Positions 18,897-26,658 of a stretch of DNA of 64,000 nucleotides are shown here, one piece after another. Location of the stretch: the NCBI GenBank assembly GCA_035606665.1, contig DATNEY010000057.1:194210-258209 (forward strand), written 5' to 3'. The translations under genes were made by a program, and so were the position numbers. Below the pieces are notes generated by a model that saw only the letters and a list, made by a program, of their open reading frames with translations, made no database searches and was not told the DNA's origin. Origin of the DNA: DASUGC01 sp035606665 (GTDB taxonomy: Bacteria; Acidobacteriota; Vicinamibacteria; Vicinamibacterales; SCN-69-37). The first letter of the stretch is position 1, and each line of letters opens with the position of its first letter.

Positions 18897-19811
18897 CTAT
18901 TTCCCAGGATTCATGTTGCGCGGAGCTACGTCGAACCTGAGTGTGTAGTCGGGCACGGCATGGGCGCCGCGCAGGACAGGATTCCCGGCCTGCACGCGGA
19001 GCGTCACGCGCACGAGCCGCACACGCAGCAAGTCCGAGTCGAACTGATTGCCGCCGGATCCCAGCCACGGTCCGTCAGTGAATGCCGTCAGCGGAAGACT
19101 GGTGAGACCCTCGCTGAAGTACTCGAAGGCGACCGATGCGACGTTGTCCACGACCGGCACATCAGTATGCGCGCCGTCCGCGTGGCGCAACTGCCGATTG
19201 ACCGCGTCGAAATAGTAGGTGTGCTGCTCTGCCTCGGCGATTGCTGCACCCGCGGCGTACGCGAGACCGGGGTTCCCGGCCTGGTGAAGTTGAAACGTGG
19301 CCGTGGGTCCCTGCAATCCGAGAATTCCAATGAGATCGAACGCGCCCGCGCCGTCAAACAGCAGGGCCGTGCTTCCCTGCTGGAGACCGCAGACTTGCGT
19401 GCCCGCGGGACAACCCACGGTTGCATCAAGCGTAAGAACGTCGTTGGGACCCGTTACGGGCTGCAAGAGCACCGACTGCGCCTGTGAAGCCGATGCGGCG
19501 ATGATCGTGATTGCGTCGGCACGCGCGACGTTGAACGGGTCCGCGCCTGTAAGCCCGAGGCGGCGCGGCAGCACCGGCGGGAAGCTGGCAATGAGCGGTC
19601 CTGCGTGGGGGCTCACAGAGAGGCCTCTGCCTGCGGCCATCAGATCCCACGCGATGGCGTCTGCGCCGAGCCTTGCCCGCTGCTGTTCGTCAAGCAGCTC
19701 CGGCGCGACTGCAGATCCTCTCGCATTCATGGACACCAGCGGCACTACCGATCCCATCAACACCATCGTCAATCCGAGCGCGACCATGGACTCAACGAGA
19801 GAGAACATCAC
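18897..19811 (-). CDS. PilW-like minor pseudopilin lacking a normal leader
   Basis: 304 residues. The GTG start at 19811 overlaps the upstream stop (GTGA); an ATG follows at 19808. The protein begins M-M-FSLVESMVALGLTMVLMG: a prepilin helix with Glu at the +5 position relative to Phe, but with no basic leader and no Gly at -1. The rest is PilW-like in length and style (ARLGADAIAWDLMAAGRGL). It is probably a priming-complex pseudopilin. Whether PilD processes it is doubtful, as there is almost nothing to cleave. Confidence 0.75.
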   Translation of the reverse strand: MMFSLVESMVALGLTMVLMGSVVPLVSMNARGSAVAPELLDEQQRARLGADAIAWDLMAAGRGLSVSPHAGPLIASFPPVLPRRLGLTGADPFNVARADAITIIAASASQAQSVLLQPVTGPNDVLTLDATVGCPAGTQVCGLQQGSTALLFDGAGAFDLIGILGLQGPTATFQLHQAGNPGLAYAAGAAIAEAEQHTYYFDAVNRQLRHADGAHTDVPVVDNVASVAFEYFSEGLTSLPLTAFTDGPWLGSGGNQFDSDLLRVRLVRVTLRVQAGNPVLRGAHAVPDYTLRFDVAPRNMNPGK

Positions 19812-20311
19812 TGGACCTTTCTGGTCAGCATCGTGGTGACCAATGCCTCGTCAGCGAGCCGGCGCCGGAGTGCGCCCGGCTGTGCCTGCTGATCCCGGGT
19901 GACAAACGTGGCGAGGACACGTATCACCCGCATCTCCGAGGGATTCCAGGGATGGGAGTCGACGAACCACCTGCAGATGTAGACCGCGGTGGACGGCGGG
20001 ATCACGCCACTGCCCACTGAGTGACCGTTCTGATCGAAATACTCGACGAAACCCGCGGAGTTCGTACCGAGCGAGTTCGCTGGAGACGACGGCAGGGTCG
20101 CAATGGTGCCTGCAACCTGCCACCCGGACGCCCTGAGCTGCTCGACCCTCTGCGCGGCTAGCATCGTGGCGACTGACTGCATCCGCGCGCCCGCAACCAT
20201 TTTCAGCGTCAGAGCGAACAGGTGGGCCGATGCCAACGCAGCGGTCCCGAGAACCAGCATCGCCAGGCACACCTCGATCAACGTCATTCCCGCATCGGTC
20301 CGATGGCGCAT
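19808..20311 (-). CDS. PilV-like minor prepilin
   Basis: 167 residues. The leader MRHRTDAG is followed by MTLIEVCLAMLVLGTAAL, so the cleavage site is G/M and Glu sits at +5; Met replaces the usual Phe at +1, which PilD-type enzymes can methylate. A compact polar domain follows. Its stop overlaps the next start, so it is translationally coupled to the PilW- and PilX-like genes. Confidence 0.82.
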   Translation of the reverse strand: MRHRTDAGMTLIEVCLAMLVLGTAALASAHLFALTLKMVAGARMQSVATMLAAQRVEQLRASGWQVAGTIATLPSSPANSLGTNSAGFVEYFDQNGHSVGSGVIPPSTAVYICRWFVDSHPWNPSEMRVIRVLATFVTRDQQAQPGALRRRLADEALVTTMLTRKVQ

Positions 20312-20379
20312 GACGCCGATCTATTGCAACGCGCGATCCAGCCGAATCGCCGTGCAAACCGCACGATCGCCACCAGCGT

Positions 20380-20396
20380 GTTGGAGAATCTCCAAC
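20380..20396 (-). terminator. Hairpin after pilD
   Basis: GTTGGAG-AAT-CTCCAAC forms a 7-bp stem in the 121-base gap between the pilD stop and the PilV-like start. No T-run follows; it may be an attenuator or RNA processing site inside the pilus operon rather than a full stop. Confidence 0.45.
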
Positions 20397-20432
20397 GGCG
20401 AACTCAATGCGCGTTGGAGAAAGGGAGATGAC

Positions 20433-21206
20433 TCAGTAGTTGTAGAGGCCGACGTACCAGGTCACGAGATCCTCGCCGACGAGCGACGCCACGAACGCGG
20501 CGACCGCCAGGTAGGTCCCGAACGGAATCCGGCTGGCCATCGACCGGCCGCGGAGCTTCAGAATCACGATGCCACCAATCGCGCCGGTCAGGCTCGCGAG
20601 GAACAGAACGACCCAGACCTGCTTCCAGCCGAGGAAGGCGCCGATCATCGCGAGCATCTTCACGTCGCCGAGGCCCATCGCTTCGACGCCACGCAAGCGC
20701 TCCCAGATCCAGCGGATCGTCCAGGGAATCGCGGCGCCGAGGGCCGCGCCGATCGCGGCCGCGACGATCCCCGGCGGAAGCACCACGCTCAGACCCAGGC
20801 CAATCACGATTCCCGGGTACGTAATGACGTTCGGCAACCTCATCGTCTCGAGGTCCGTGCCGAAGAGCACGATGAGCATGGCGGTGAAAAGCAGCCGCGC
20901 GCCGAGCAGCGGCAGATCGTCGCCATAGACAACGCCCTGGGCCAGAAAACACAGTGAGGTGATGGCCTCGACGATTGGATACTTGATCGAAATACCTGCG
21001 CCACAGTCCCGGCACTTGCCGCCAAGCAGCATCCAGCTCAGCACCGGTACGTTGTCGTGCCACGCGATCGGCTTCCCGCACTTCGGGCATTTCGATCCGG
21101 GCGAGACGATGGACTCACCCGCCGGGAGCCGCGCGATGCAGACATTGAGGAAGCTGCCGATCATCAGCCCGAAGACACCGAGGATCGGCAGAAGGATGGC
21201 GTTCAT
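20433..21206 (-). CDS. pilD: Prepilin peptidase / N-methyltransferase (A24 family)
   Basis: 257 residues from ATG 21206, which overlaps the upstream TPR gene stop (ATGA). The cytoplasmic zinc-binding domain has CPKCGKP and CRDCGA; the two aspartate protease motifs are visible as GTDLETMRLPN and GLGDVKML. Eight or so membrane helices follow the usual pattern. It removes prepilin leaders and methylates the new N-terminus, serving the two PilA-like pilins and the minor pilins of this region. Confidence 0.95.
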   Translation of the reverse strand: MNAILLPILGVFGLMIGSFLNVCIARLPAGESIVSPGSKCPKCGKPIAWHDNVPVLSWMLLGGKCRDCGAGISIKYPIVEAITSLCFLAQGVVYGDDLPLLGARLLFTAMLIVLFGTDLETMRLPNVITYPGIVIGLGLSVVLPPGIVAAAIGAALGAAIPWTIRWIWERLRGVEAMGLGDVKMLAMIGAFLGWKQVWVVLFLASLTGAIGGIVILKLRGRSMASRIPFGTYLAVAAFVASLVGEDLVTWYVGLYNY

Positions 21207-22099
21207 CTGGATTTCAGCATCGGCGGCAGCGGCATCAGCGGCGATTCCGTTGAAAGCGTCACTCGGCGCGTGACGGCGTCGTAGACAAACGGCGTGTTCG
21301 CGGGGTCCACGGGCACGCTGGGGATCACGCCCGCCCTGATCATCTCGGCCCAACCGGCCGGATCACGTCCTGTCATCGCACGGAATCTCGCGACATCCTG
21401 CTCGACCAGGTCGATACGATCGAGCGCGTCGAGTTGGGCCAGCGTTCGCAGAGCGGCACGCCGGATGTAGTCCTCCTGCGTGCGGCCGAGCTCACTCAGC
21501 ATCTGCCGTGCGCCCTGGCGATCGCCGCCGCGCGCGGCGGTGATTGCCGCCAGCGGACCGATCCACTCAGGCGCTCCGGGCATGGCGGCGGCGCGCTTGA
21601 ACCACGCGGCAGCGGCCGCAAAGTCGCCGGTGTAGAGGTAGTGCGTGAATGCCAGATCGTGCGCCAGCTGCCAGGTATCCGGATTCGCGGCCAGCCCCTT
21701 TTCGAGGAGTGCAATCGACAGATCCGGCCTGCCCGGGCCATCCGGCGGCGAAAGCGCCATGAAGATGGCCCCGAATCGATACGCGATCAGAAACTGCGGA
21801 TCCAGGGCTGTCGTCATGTCGAGGAGTGACGGCAGCAATTCGAACCTGTTCTCGCGCTTCCGGTTCTTGTAGTCGCGTCCGTAGTGCTGGATGGTGCGAA
21901 TCCAGTACACGTCAGCAAGCAGGTTGTCGAAGGACAGTGCCAGCCGGCCCGCCGTACGGCCCGACCGCAGGTACATCAGGCGGTCGTCGATCGGCGGCAG
22001 TGCGAAGTGCTCGTCGCGAGCACGAAGGGTGATCCCCGCCAATCCGATGCCGGAGGCGGTCACCGCAGCCACAAGCAGAGCCGTGGCCTGCCGCTTCAC
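21203..22099 (-). CDS. TPR-like membrane-anchored protein
   Basis: 298 residues from a GTG that overlaps the ABC permease stop (GTGA); a longer frame to 22630 is antisense shadow. A single N-terminal hydrophobic segment (VKRQATALLVAAVTASGIGLAGI) anchors it. Helical repeats of TPR style follow (DPQFLIAYRFGAIFMAL, NPDTWQLAHDLAFTHYLYTGDFAAAAAWFKRAA pattern). No enzymatic motif. It is translationally coupled both to the ABC permease and to pilD. It could be a scaffold of the transporter or of pilus assembly. Confidence 0.75.
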   Translation of the reverse strand: MKRQATALLVAAVTASGIGLAGITLRARDEHFALPPIDDRLMYLRSGRTAGRLALSFDNLLADVYWIRTIQHYGRDYKNRKRENRFELLPSLLDMTTALDPQFLIAYRFGAIFMALSPPDGPGRPDLSIALLEKGLAANPDTWQLAHDLAFTHYLYTGDFAAAAAWFKRAAAMPGAPEWIGPLAAITAARGGDRQGARQMLSELGRTQEDYIRRAALRTLAQLDALDRIDLVEQDVARFRAMTGRDPAGWAEMIRAGVIPSVPVDPANTPFVYDAVTRRVTLSTESPLMPLPPMLKSR

Positions 22100-22914
22100 T
22101 TGAACTCCCGGCGGCTGAATACGTACACGGACGCCCCGAGCATCGCCGCGGAGTAGATGACGGCATAGAGCGCCGTGTGCAACACGAAGCCACTCGCCAC
22201 GGGCAACCCGTGAACGACCTGGCCTTTGATGTCGAAGGCTGCAAACGCAGGAAGCGCCCAGCCGATGGACGACACCAGTGAAATGACGAACGGCGGTGCG
22301 ACCACCATGTCGCCGAAGTGGCGCAGGTCCTGGCTCAGCAGGCCCGCGACGAAGATGCCGACCGTCAACCCCACGGACACGAGCGCGCTCGACGAGAAGG
22401 TCGAAAAGAACAGCGCCACCGCGGTGAGCAGCGCCATCTCGAGCGTCACCATGGCGACGACGAGGAGCAGCCGTGGATCCACCGCGGGCGCGCTCCAGCT
22501 GAGGCGCACACTCTCCGGCGACGACCAGGCCATCCAAGCGAGCACACCCATGAGCGCCAGGGCCATGACCCAGATGTTCACGGCGATCGTCAGCAGCAAG
22601 CCGAAGTACTTGCCCACGATGAACTGCCACCGAGGAAGCGGTTTGGCAAGCAGACCGAAGATGCTCTTGCGTTCGATCTCACGGGCGACCAGGCCGACGC
22701 CGATGAAGATCGTCATCACCGCGCCTGCGATCTCGATCGTGGCGAGTCCCAGATCTTTGATGATCTTCACATCCTGCCCGGCCGTGATCTGGCCGATGGC
22801 GATGGCCCCGATGACGAGCAGCAGCGCGAACGCCCCGATGCCGTAGAGCACGCGATCGCGCACGCTCTCTTTGAAGACGTGCCACGCGACCAGCCCTATG
22901 CGCCTGGCGATCAT
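22096..22914 (-). CDS. ABC-2 type transporter permease
   Basis: 272 residues with six predicted membrane helices. The motif VGLVAREIERKSIFGLLAKPLPRWQFIVGKY is characteristic of ABC-2 permeases. It overlaps the ATPase gene upstream by four bases and the TPR gene downstream. The substrate is unknown; similar ATPase-permease pairs stand next to pil genes in Myxococcus (pilGHI), which makes a pilus-related role plausible. Confidence 0.88.
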   Translation of the reverse strand: MIARRIGLVAWHVFKESVRDRVLYGIGAFALLLVIGAIAIGQITAGQDVKIIKDLGLATIEIAGAVMTIFIGVGLVAREIERKSIFGLLAKPLPRWQFIVGKYFGLLLTIAVNIWVMALALMGVLAWMAWSSPESVRLSWSAPAVDPRLLLVVAMVTLEMALLTAVALFFSTFSSSALVSVGLTVGIFVAGLLSQDLRHFGDMVVAPPFVISLVSSIGWALPAFAAFDIKGQVVHGLPVASGFVLHTALYAVIYSAAMLGASVYVFSRREFK

Positions 22915-23837
22915 CGGACACGCTCCAGAAATACGTCCTCGAGCGTCGTGCGCAAACCTGTCACCGAGACGAGTGCGCCGCCTGCCGCGGCCATCTCCGC
23001 GATGAAGGGCTCCGGTGCTGAGTCCGCCGGCAGCTCGAACGCATATCTCCCATCGCTGATTCCGGACGTTTTGATCCCCCGGTGTGCCAGGCGCGCGACG
23101 AAGGCGGCAGGCACGCCGGTCGCGACGATTTCCCAGCCGCGGCTGCCGCCTGCCGTGAGCTCCGAGAGCAGGCCCGCGCCCACGAGCTTGCCCTTCGCGA
23201 GTATCGCGACACGGTTGCAGAGCAACTCCGCATCGGAAAGGATGTGGGAGCTGAAGAGGACGGTTCGCCCTTCGTCCCTGAGATTGATGATGATGTTGCG
23301 GACGTCACGCCGGCCGATCGGATCCAGCCCGGACATGGGCTCATCCAGAATCACGAACTCGGCGTCGCCGACGAGCGCCTGGGCCAGCCCGACCCTCTGC
23401 ACCATGCCCTTCGAGTACTGGCGCATAGGCCGCCGGCGATCCGCGCCGATCCCGACCATGTCCAACACGCGGGCAGCTCGCGCGCGGCAATCCGCGGCGC
23501 TGAAACCACACAGGCCGGCGAAATAGACCAGCAGTTCTTCACTGGTCAGGTAGTCGTAGAAAACAGGGTTCTCGGCCAGAAAGCCGATGCGCGCGTGCGC
23601 CCGGGGATCTCCGGGCGCGTGACCGAGGATTTCGGCGCGGCCCGAGGTGGGACGCAGCAGATTCAGCAGGAGCTTCAGCGTCGTGCTCTTGCCGGCACCG
23701 TTGGGACCGAGCAGGCCGAACACGCCTCCGGAGGGTACTTCAAGCGTGAGTCCATCGAGCCCGCGATGAGATCGCGGGCGCCAGAACCCCGTCTTGAAGT
23801 CCTTGGTCAGGCCGTCGGTGCGGACAACGGTCGCCAT
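22911..23837 (-). CDS. ABC transporter ATP-binding protein
   Basis: 308 residues. Walker A is LGPNGAGKSTTLK; the signature is QYSKGMVQRVGLAQAL, with Walker B EFVILDEPMSGLDP and the switch His in VLFSSHIL. The C-terminal 70 residues are an accessory domain of the NatA/CcmA type. It energises the coupled permease. It starts 17 bases after the VKOR gene and belongs to the same run. Confidence 0.93.
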   Translation of the reverse strand: MATVVRTDGLTKDFKTGFWRPRSHRGLDGLTLEVPSGGVFGLLGPNGAGKSTTLKLLLNLLRPTSGRAEILGHAPGDPRAHARIGFLAENPVFYDYLTSEELLVYFAGLCGFSAADCRARAARVLDMVGIGADRRRPMRQYSKGMVQRVGLAQALVGDAEFVILDEPMSGLDPIGRRDVRNIIINLRDEGRTVLFSSHILSDAELLCNRVAILAKGKLVGAGLLSELTAGGSRGWEIVATGVPAAFVARLAHRGIKTSGISDGRYAFELPADSAPEPFIAEMAAAGGALVSVTGLRTTLEDVFLERVR

Positions 23838-23854
23838 GCCGTGGGCGCGGTACC

Positions 23855-25027
23855 TTACTTCTTGTTCAGTTCGATCTGAATCGCGAGTTCGAAGTACTGG
23901 GGCGGCATCAAGGCCTCGATGCGCACGCCATTGATGAACAGCGTCGGCGTCGATTGGATGCGCAGCGCGCCGCCGTCGGCGATGTCGCGACGAATATCGG
24001 CAACCTTCTGGGGGTACCGGCGATCGAAATCAGTAATGCCGAGGATCTTCTGCACCGCTGACTTGACCGCGGCGGGATTCGCCAGCTGATTACCGTAGAG
24101 CCACTCCTCCATCTCAACTTCCTTGGCCTTACCCTGCTCTCGAGCCATCCGCACCGCCGCGGCCGCTTCGCACGCGGCCGGATGCAGCGTTCTGCCTGCG
24201 TTGAAGTTGCAGTTCGTGCTCCACGGCCAGTCCTTGAGGATGTACTTCACAGCGCCGGGATTGCTCTGCTGGAATTTGGCGAGCACGGGTTTGTACCACT
24301 CGTGCGTCTCGCGGCAACCGGGACACTGGTAGTCGTTGAACTTCACGATGACGACTTTGGCACCGTCGGCTGGAATGCCGAGATCGACGCGGGGCTGGGC
24401 GTTCCAGGCTGTCGTGAAGTCCTGTGTCGCCTGGGCCGTCGGTGCGGCGGACTGCGGCTGCGGCCTGGTGCCCTCCTTCGGGAACGTCGCCGCCATGCCG
24501 ACCGTACCGGCAATCAAGAACAGCGCGAACAATGTGACGAGCGGCCGGCGGAGCGCAGCGGCAATGTCACCGGCAAGACGAGCAGGAATCTGAGTCATGG
24601 GTACCGAGGATGCTGAGCCTGAAACGATGAAAATGGCGGCGACGGAAGCGTACGTGCCCAGGCAAAGCACGCACGCAGTCTGGAGCTGGTAGGAGCGAAA
24701 CGCCATATAGAGGATGACCGCAAGCCCCACGGTGCCGAGCAGAAACAGATACGTACCGGCCGGCGAGGCCTTCCCCGTCGTAGCGAAGGCGGCGACCAGG
24801 GCCACGAGACCGAACCAGAACATCCCGCCGATCGCCACGGGCACGCCGCCGATTGACCCGTACGGACTCAGGTACACCTGCGAACAGTTGAAGGTCGCGT
24901 TGATGTCGCAGGGACTCGTGTACGACGCGTCCGTCAGAAGCTTGTAGTGAACCCAGGTTGAGGCTGACGCAAACCCCAGTCCCACAAGCGCCAGGACGAG
25001 AATGAGCCAGCGGGATCGAGCGGACAT
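23855..25027 (-). CDS. VKOR-DsbA/thioredoxin fusion, disulfide generator
   Basis: 390 residues from ATG 25027; a longer frame to 25471 runs antisense-like through the pilin gene and is rejected. Residues 1-180 are a VKOR domain: four to five membrane helices, loop cysteines C40 and C48, and the CVLC active pair at 119-122. Residues about 205-390 are a periplasmic DsbA-like thioredoxin fold with CPGC at 235-238 and the cis-Pro loop QSTPTLF. It should pass electrons from substrate cysteines to quinone and so make disulfides in exported proteins. It lies directly after the pilin genes, whose mature parts contain cysteines. Confidence 0.92.
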   Translation of the reverse strand: MSARSRWLILVLALVGLGFASASTWVHYKLLTDASYTSPCDINATFNCSQVYLSPYGSIGGVPVAIGGMFWFGLVALVAAFATTGKASPAGTYLFLLGTVGLAVILYMAFRSYQLQTACVLCLGTYASVAAIFIVSGSASSVPMTQIPARLAGDIAAALRRPLVTLFALFLIAGTVGMAATFPKEGTRPQPQSAAPTAQATQDFTTAWNAQPRVDLGIPADGAKVVIVKFNDYQCPGCRETHEWYKPVLAKFQQSNPGAVKYILKDWPWSTNCNFNAGRTLHPAACEAAAAVRMAREQGKAKEVEMEEWLYGNQLANPAAVKSAVQKILGITDFDRRYPQKVADIRRDIADGGALRIQSTPTLFINGVRIEALMPPQYFELAIQIELNKK

Positions 25028-25069
25028 ACGCGTCGTTTGTACCACAGGCGCCGCGTTTCCCGGACGCCA

Positions 25070-25115
25070 CAAAAACAAACCGGGGGTCAGGCGTTGAAAC
25101 CTGACCCCCGGTCTG
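25070..25115 (-). terminator. Rho-independent terminator after the first pilin gene
   Basis: Read on the minus strand, ACCGGGGGTCAGG pairs with CCTGACCCCCGGT around a TTTCAACG loop and is followed by TTGTTTTTG. This 13-bp stem with a T-tract lies after the pilin stop at 25132 and before the VKOR start, so the abundant pilin mRNA should largely end here. Confidence 0.9.
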
Positions 25116-25131
25116 ATGAGTCTCCGCGTGC

Positions 25132-25653
25132 TTACTGGATCGGGGTCGCCGGGGCGCCGAAGGGCTCCGTCGGAGCCGTGCCGCCCGAGAGCTGCCAGAT
25201 CGTGTTGCCCGCGTTCACAGCGAACGCACGCGTACCGGTCGTGCCGTTCGTCTGCGGAACGCCCGTCGCGTAGTAGGCCGTGATGGTCGCCGTGCCGTTG
25301 CAGTCGTTCGGACCTGCCGCGGAACCCGTGCCCGCCACGAGTGTGAAGTTGTAGCCGCTCTTCTGCGGAGCCGCCACGGAGCCGAGGTCCTTCGAAATGA
25401 AGCCCTCGCCGCCTGGGTTCGGGGGCGTGCCGAGCACGACGTAGCTGGCTGCGTAGGCGCCGTTGCCGCACGCCGCCGAGTACGCCACCTGAGACGACGT
25501 CGTCACCTTGAGCGACGCAATCGCCGACGTCTCGTTACCGGTCATACGCGCACGAAGCAGTCCGGGAACCGCGATCGCCGCAATGATGCTGATGATCGCA
25601 ACGACGATCAGCAGCTCGATGAGTGTAAAACCCTGTTCGTTCTTGCCTCTCAT
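25132..25653 (-). CDS. pilA: Type IV major pilin (copy 1)
   Basis: 173 residues from ATG 25653, with GAGGAGAG six bases upstream. The leader MRGKNEQG is followed by FTLIELLIVVAIISIIAAIA, the canonical type IVa prepilin site with Glu at +5. The C-terminal domain is short, Gly/Ser/Thr-rich and has cysteines in AACGNGA and NDCNG that could form the D-region disulfide. It differs at only nine of 165 mature positions from the upstream copy. The leader mRNA is about 97 bases from a sigma-54 promoter. Confidence 0.95.
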   Translation of the reverse strand: MRGKNEQGFTLIELLIVVAIISIIAAIAVPGLLRARMTGNETSAIASLKVTTSSQVAYSAACGNGAYAASYVVLGTPPNPGGEGFISKDLGSVAAPQKSGYNFTLVAGTGSAAGPNDCNGTATITAYYATGVPQTNGTTGTRAFAVNAGNTIWQLSGGTAPTEPFGAPATPIQ

Positions 25654-25760
25654 TTGACTCTCTCCTCGAAGAAAAAAAAACCGCTCACCAAACTCACTGT
25701 GCAAGTGCCTGCGTTCCCCGGCACCGGGATTCCCTGGACCGTCTAGCCGTCCCCTCTATA

Positions 25761-25776
25761 GGCAACGTTGGTACCA
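25761..25776 (-). promoter_or_regulatory. Sigma-54 promoter of pilin copy 1
   Basis: On the minus strand TGGTACCAACGTTGCC matches TGGCAC-N5-TTGC with the invariant GG and GC exactly ten bases apart. It lies 108 bases upstream of the pilin ATG. Pilin genes of Pseudomonas and Myxococcus use sigma-54 with PilR; no pilR/pilS is in the window. Confidence 0.8.
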
Positions 25777-25880
25777 GGCTGCCCCCGGTTTGGAACGCGT
25801 CAGGGTAATTGACTCTGCTGCAATGACTTACGACCCCTCGCCATTCCCTTCCCGACCCCTGGACCGGCCTCGGCCGGATG

Positions 25881-25909
25881 GGCGGCCTGACGAAAGCGTC
25901 AGGCCGCTC
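25881..25909. terminator. Hairpin between the two pilin genes
   Basis: GCGGCCTGACG-AAAG-CGTCAGGCCGC makes an 11-bp stem after the stop of pilin copy 2 (25925). No T-run on the minus strand. The stem shares GGCCTGAC with the hairpin at 26619-26650, so the two were probably duplicated with the pilin genes. Confidence 0.75.
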
Positions 25910-25924
25910 CATGTTTTGTTGGAC

Positions 25925-26446
25925 CTACTGAATCGGGGTCGCCGGCGCGCCGAAAGGCTCCGTCGGAGCGGTGCCGCCCGACAGCTGCCAAATCGTGTTG
26001 CCGGCGTTCGTCGCGAACGAACGCGTGCCCGTCGTGCCGTTCGTCTGCGGACGAGCCGTCGCGTAGTAGGCCGTGATCGTCGCCGTGCCGTTGCAGTCGT
26101 TCGGACCCGCCGCGGAGCCCGCGCCGGCTGCCATCGTGAAGTTGTAGCCGCTCTTCTGGGGAGCCGCCACGGAGCCGAGGTCCTTCGAGATGAAGCCCTC
26201 GCCGCCGGGGTTCGGAGGCGTGCCGAGAACTACGTAGGTGGCAGCGTAGGCACCATTGCCGCACGCCGCTGAGTACGCCACCTGCGACGACGTCGTCACC
26301 TTCATTGACGCAATCGCTGATGTCTCGTTACCGGTCATTCGCGCGCGGAGCAGTCCGGGAACCGCGATAGCCGCAATGATGCTGATAATCGCGACGACGA
26401 TCAGCAGTTCGATGAGCGTAAAGCCCTGGTCGCTGGTGCGTTTCAT
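25925..26446 (-). CDS. pilA: Type IV major pilin (copy 2)
   Basis: 173 residues from ATG 26446 with GAGGAGAG upstream. Leader MKRTSDQG, then the same FTLIELLIVVAIISIIAAIA helix. Mature differences from copy 1 are nine, mostly in the C-terminal half (for example GVPQ versus ARPQ and RAFAVN versus RSFATN), while the leaders differ more. The two copies are a recent tandem duplication kept alike by selection or gene conversion. Each has its own sigma-54 promoter and downstream hairpin. Confidence 0.95.
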   Translation of the reverse strand: MKRTSDQGFTLIELLIVVAIISIIAAIAVPGLLRARMTGNETSAIASMKVTTSSQVAYSAACGNGAYAATYVVLGTPPNPGGEGFISKDLGSVAAPQKSGYNFTMAAGAGSAAGPNDCNGTATITAYYATARPQTNGTTGTRSFATNAGNTIWQLSGGTAPTEPFGAPATPIQ

Positions 26447-26503
26447 TTTCGAATCTCTCCTCAATGCAAAACGATTGCGCTTTTCTTACCGGGTCCACGA
26501 CTA

Positions 26504-26519
26504 GGCAACGCAGATGCCA
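26504..26519 (-). promoter_or_regulatory. Sigma-54 promoter of pilin copy 2
   Basis: On the minus strand TGGCATCTGCGTTGCC has the -24 GG and -12 GC ten bases apart and an almost perfect consensus. It lies 58 bases upstream of the ATG, giving a shorter leader than for copy 1. Confidence 0.82.
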
Positions 26520-26618
26520 CAGGCGCGGGCGATCTCCGGCCGAGATAACCAGTGTGTAATCAGTCGTTTAGCGGCAGGCGCGCGCAGTGCCCGCCCCCGG
26601 TTGCCTTCTTCGGATTGA

Positions 26619-26650
26619 GGCGGCCTGACACTTCTGTCAGGCCGCCTCGC
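26619..26650. terminator. Strong hairpin after pilC
   Basis: GAGGCGGCCTGACA pairs with TGTCAGGCCGCCTC (14 bp) around a CTTC loop, eight bases past the pilC stop. On the plus strand it is followed by GCGGTTTT; on the minus strand no T-run follows. It separates the pilBTC transcript from the pilin promoter. Confidence 0.75.
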
Positions 26651-26658
26651 GGTTTTGG

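Noticed and set aside
20312..20432. Missing FimT/GspH-type pseudopilin gene in the gap before the PilV-like gene
   Set aside because: No open frame with a prepilin helix is present in the 121 bases; only a hairpin was found.
21203..22630. 475-residue frame for the TPR protein
   Set aside because: The first 177 residues overlap the ABC permease in another frame; GTG at 22099 overlaps the permease stop and starts a normal signal anchor.
23855..25471. N-terminal extension of the VKOR fusion to 25471
   Set aside because: The added part overlaps the pilin gene in another frame and its terminator; the VKOR domain starts properly at 25027.
25654..25924. Extra small gene in the 271-base spacer between pilins
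   Set aside because: Only shadow frames occur; the spacer holds the sigma-54 promoter, the leader and a hairpin.
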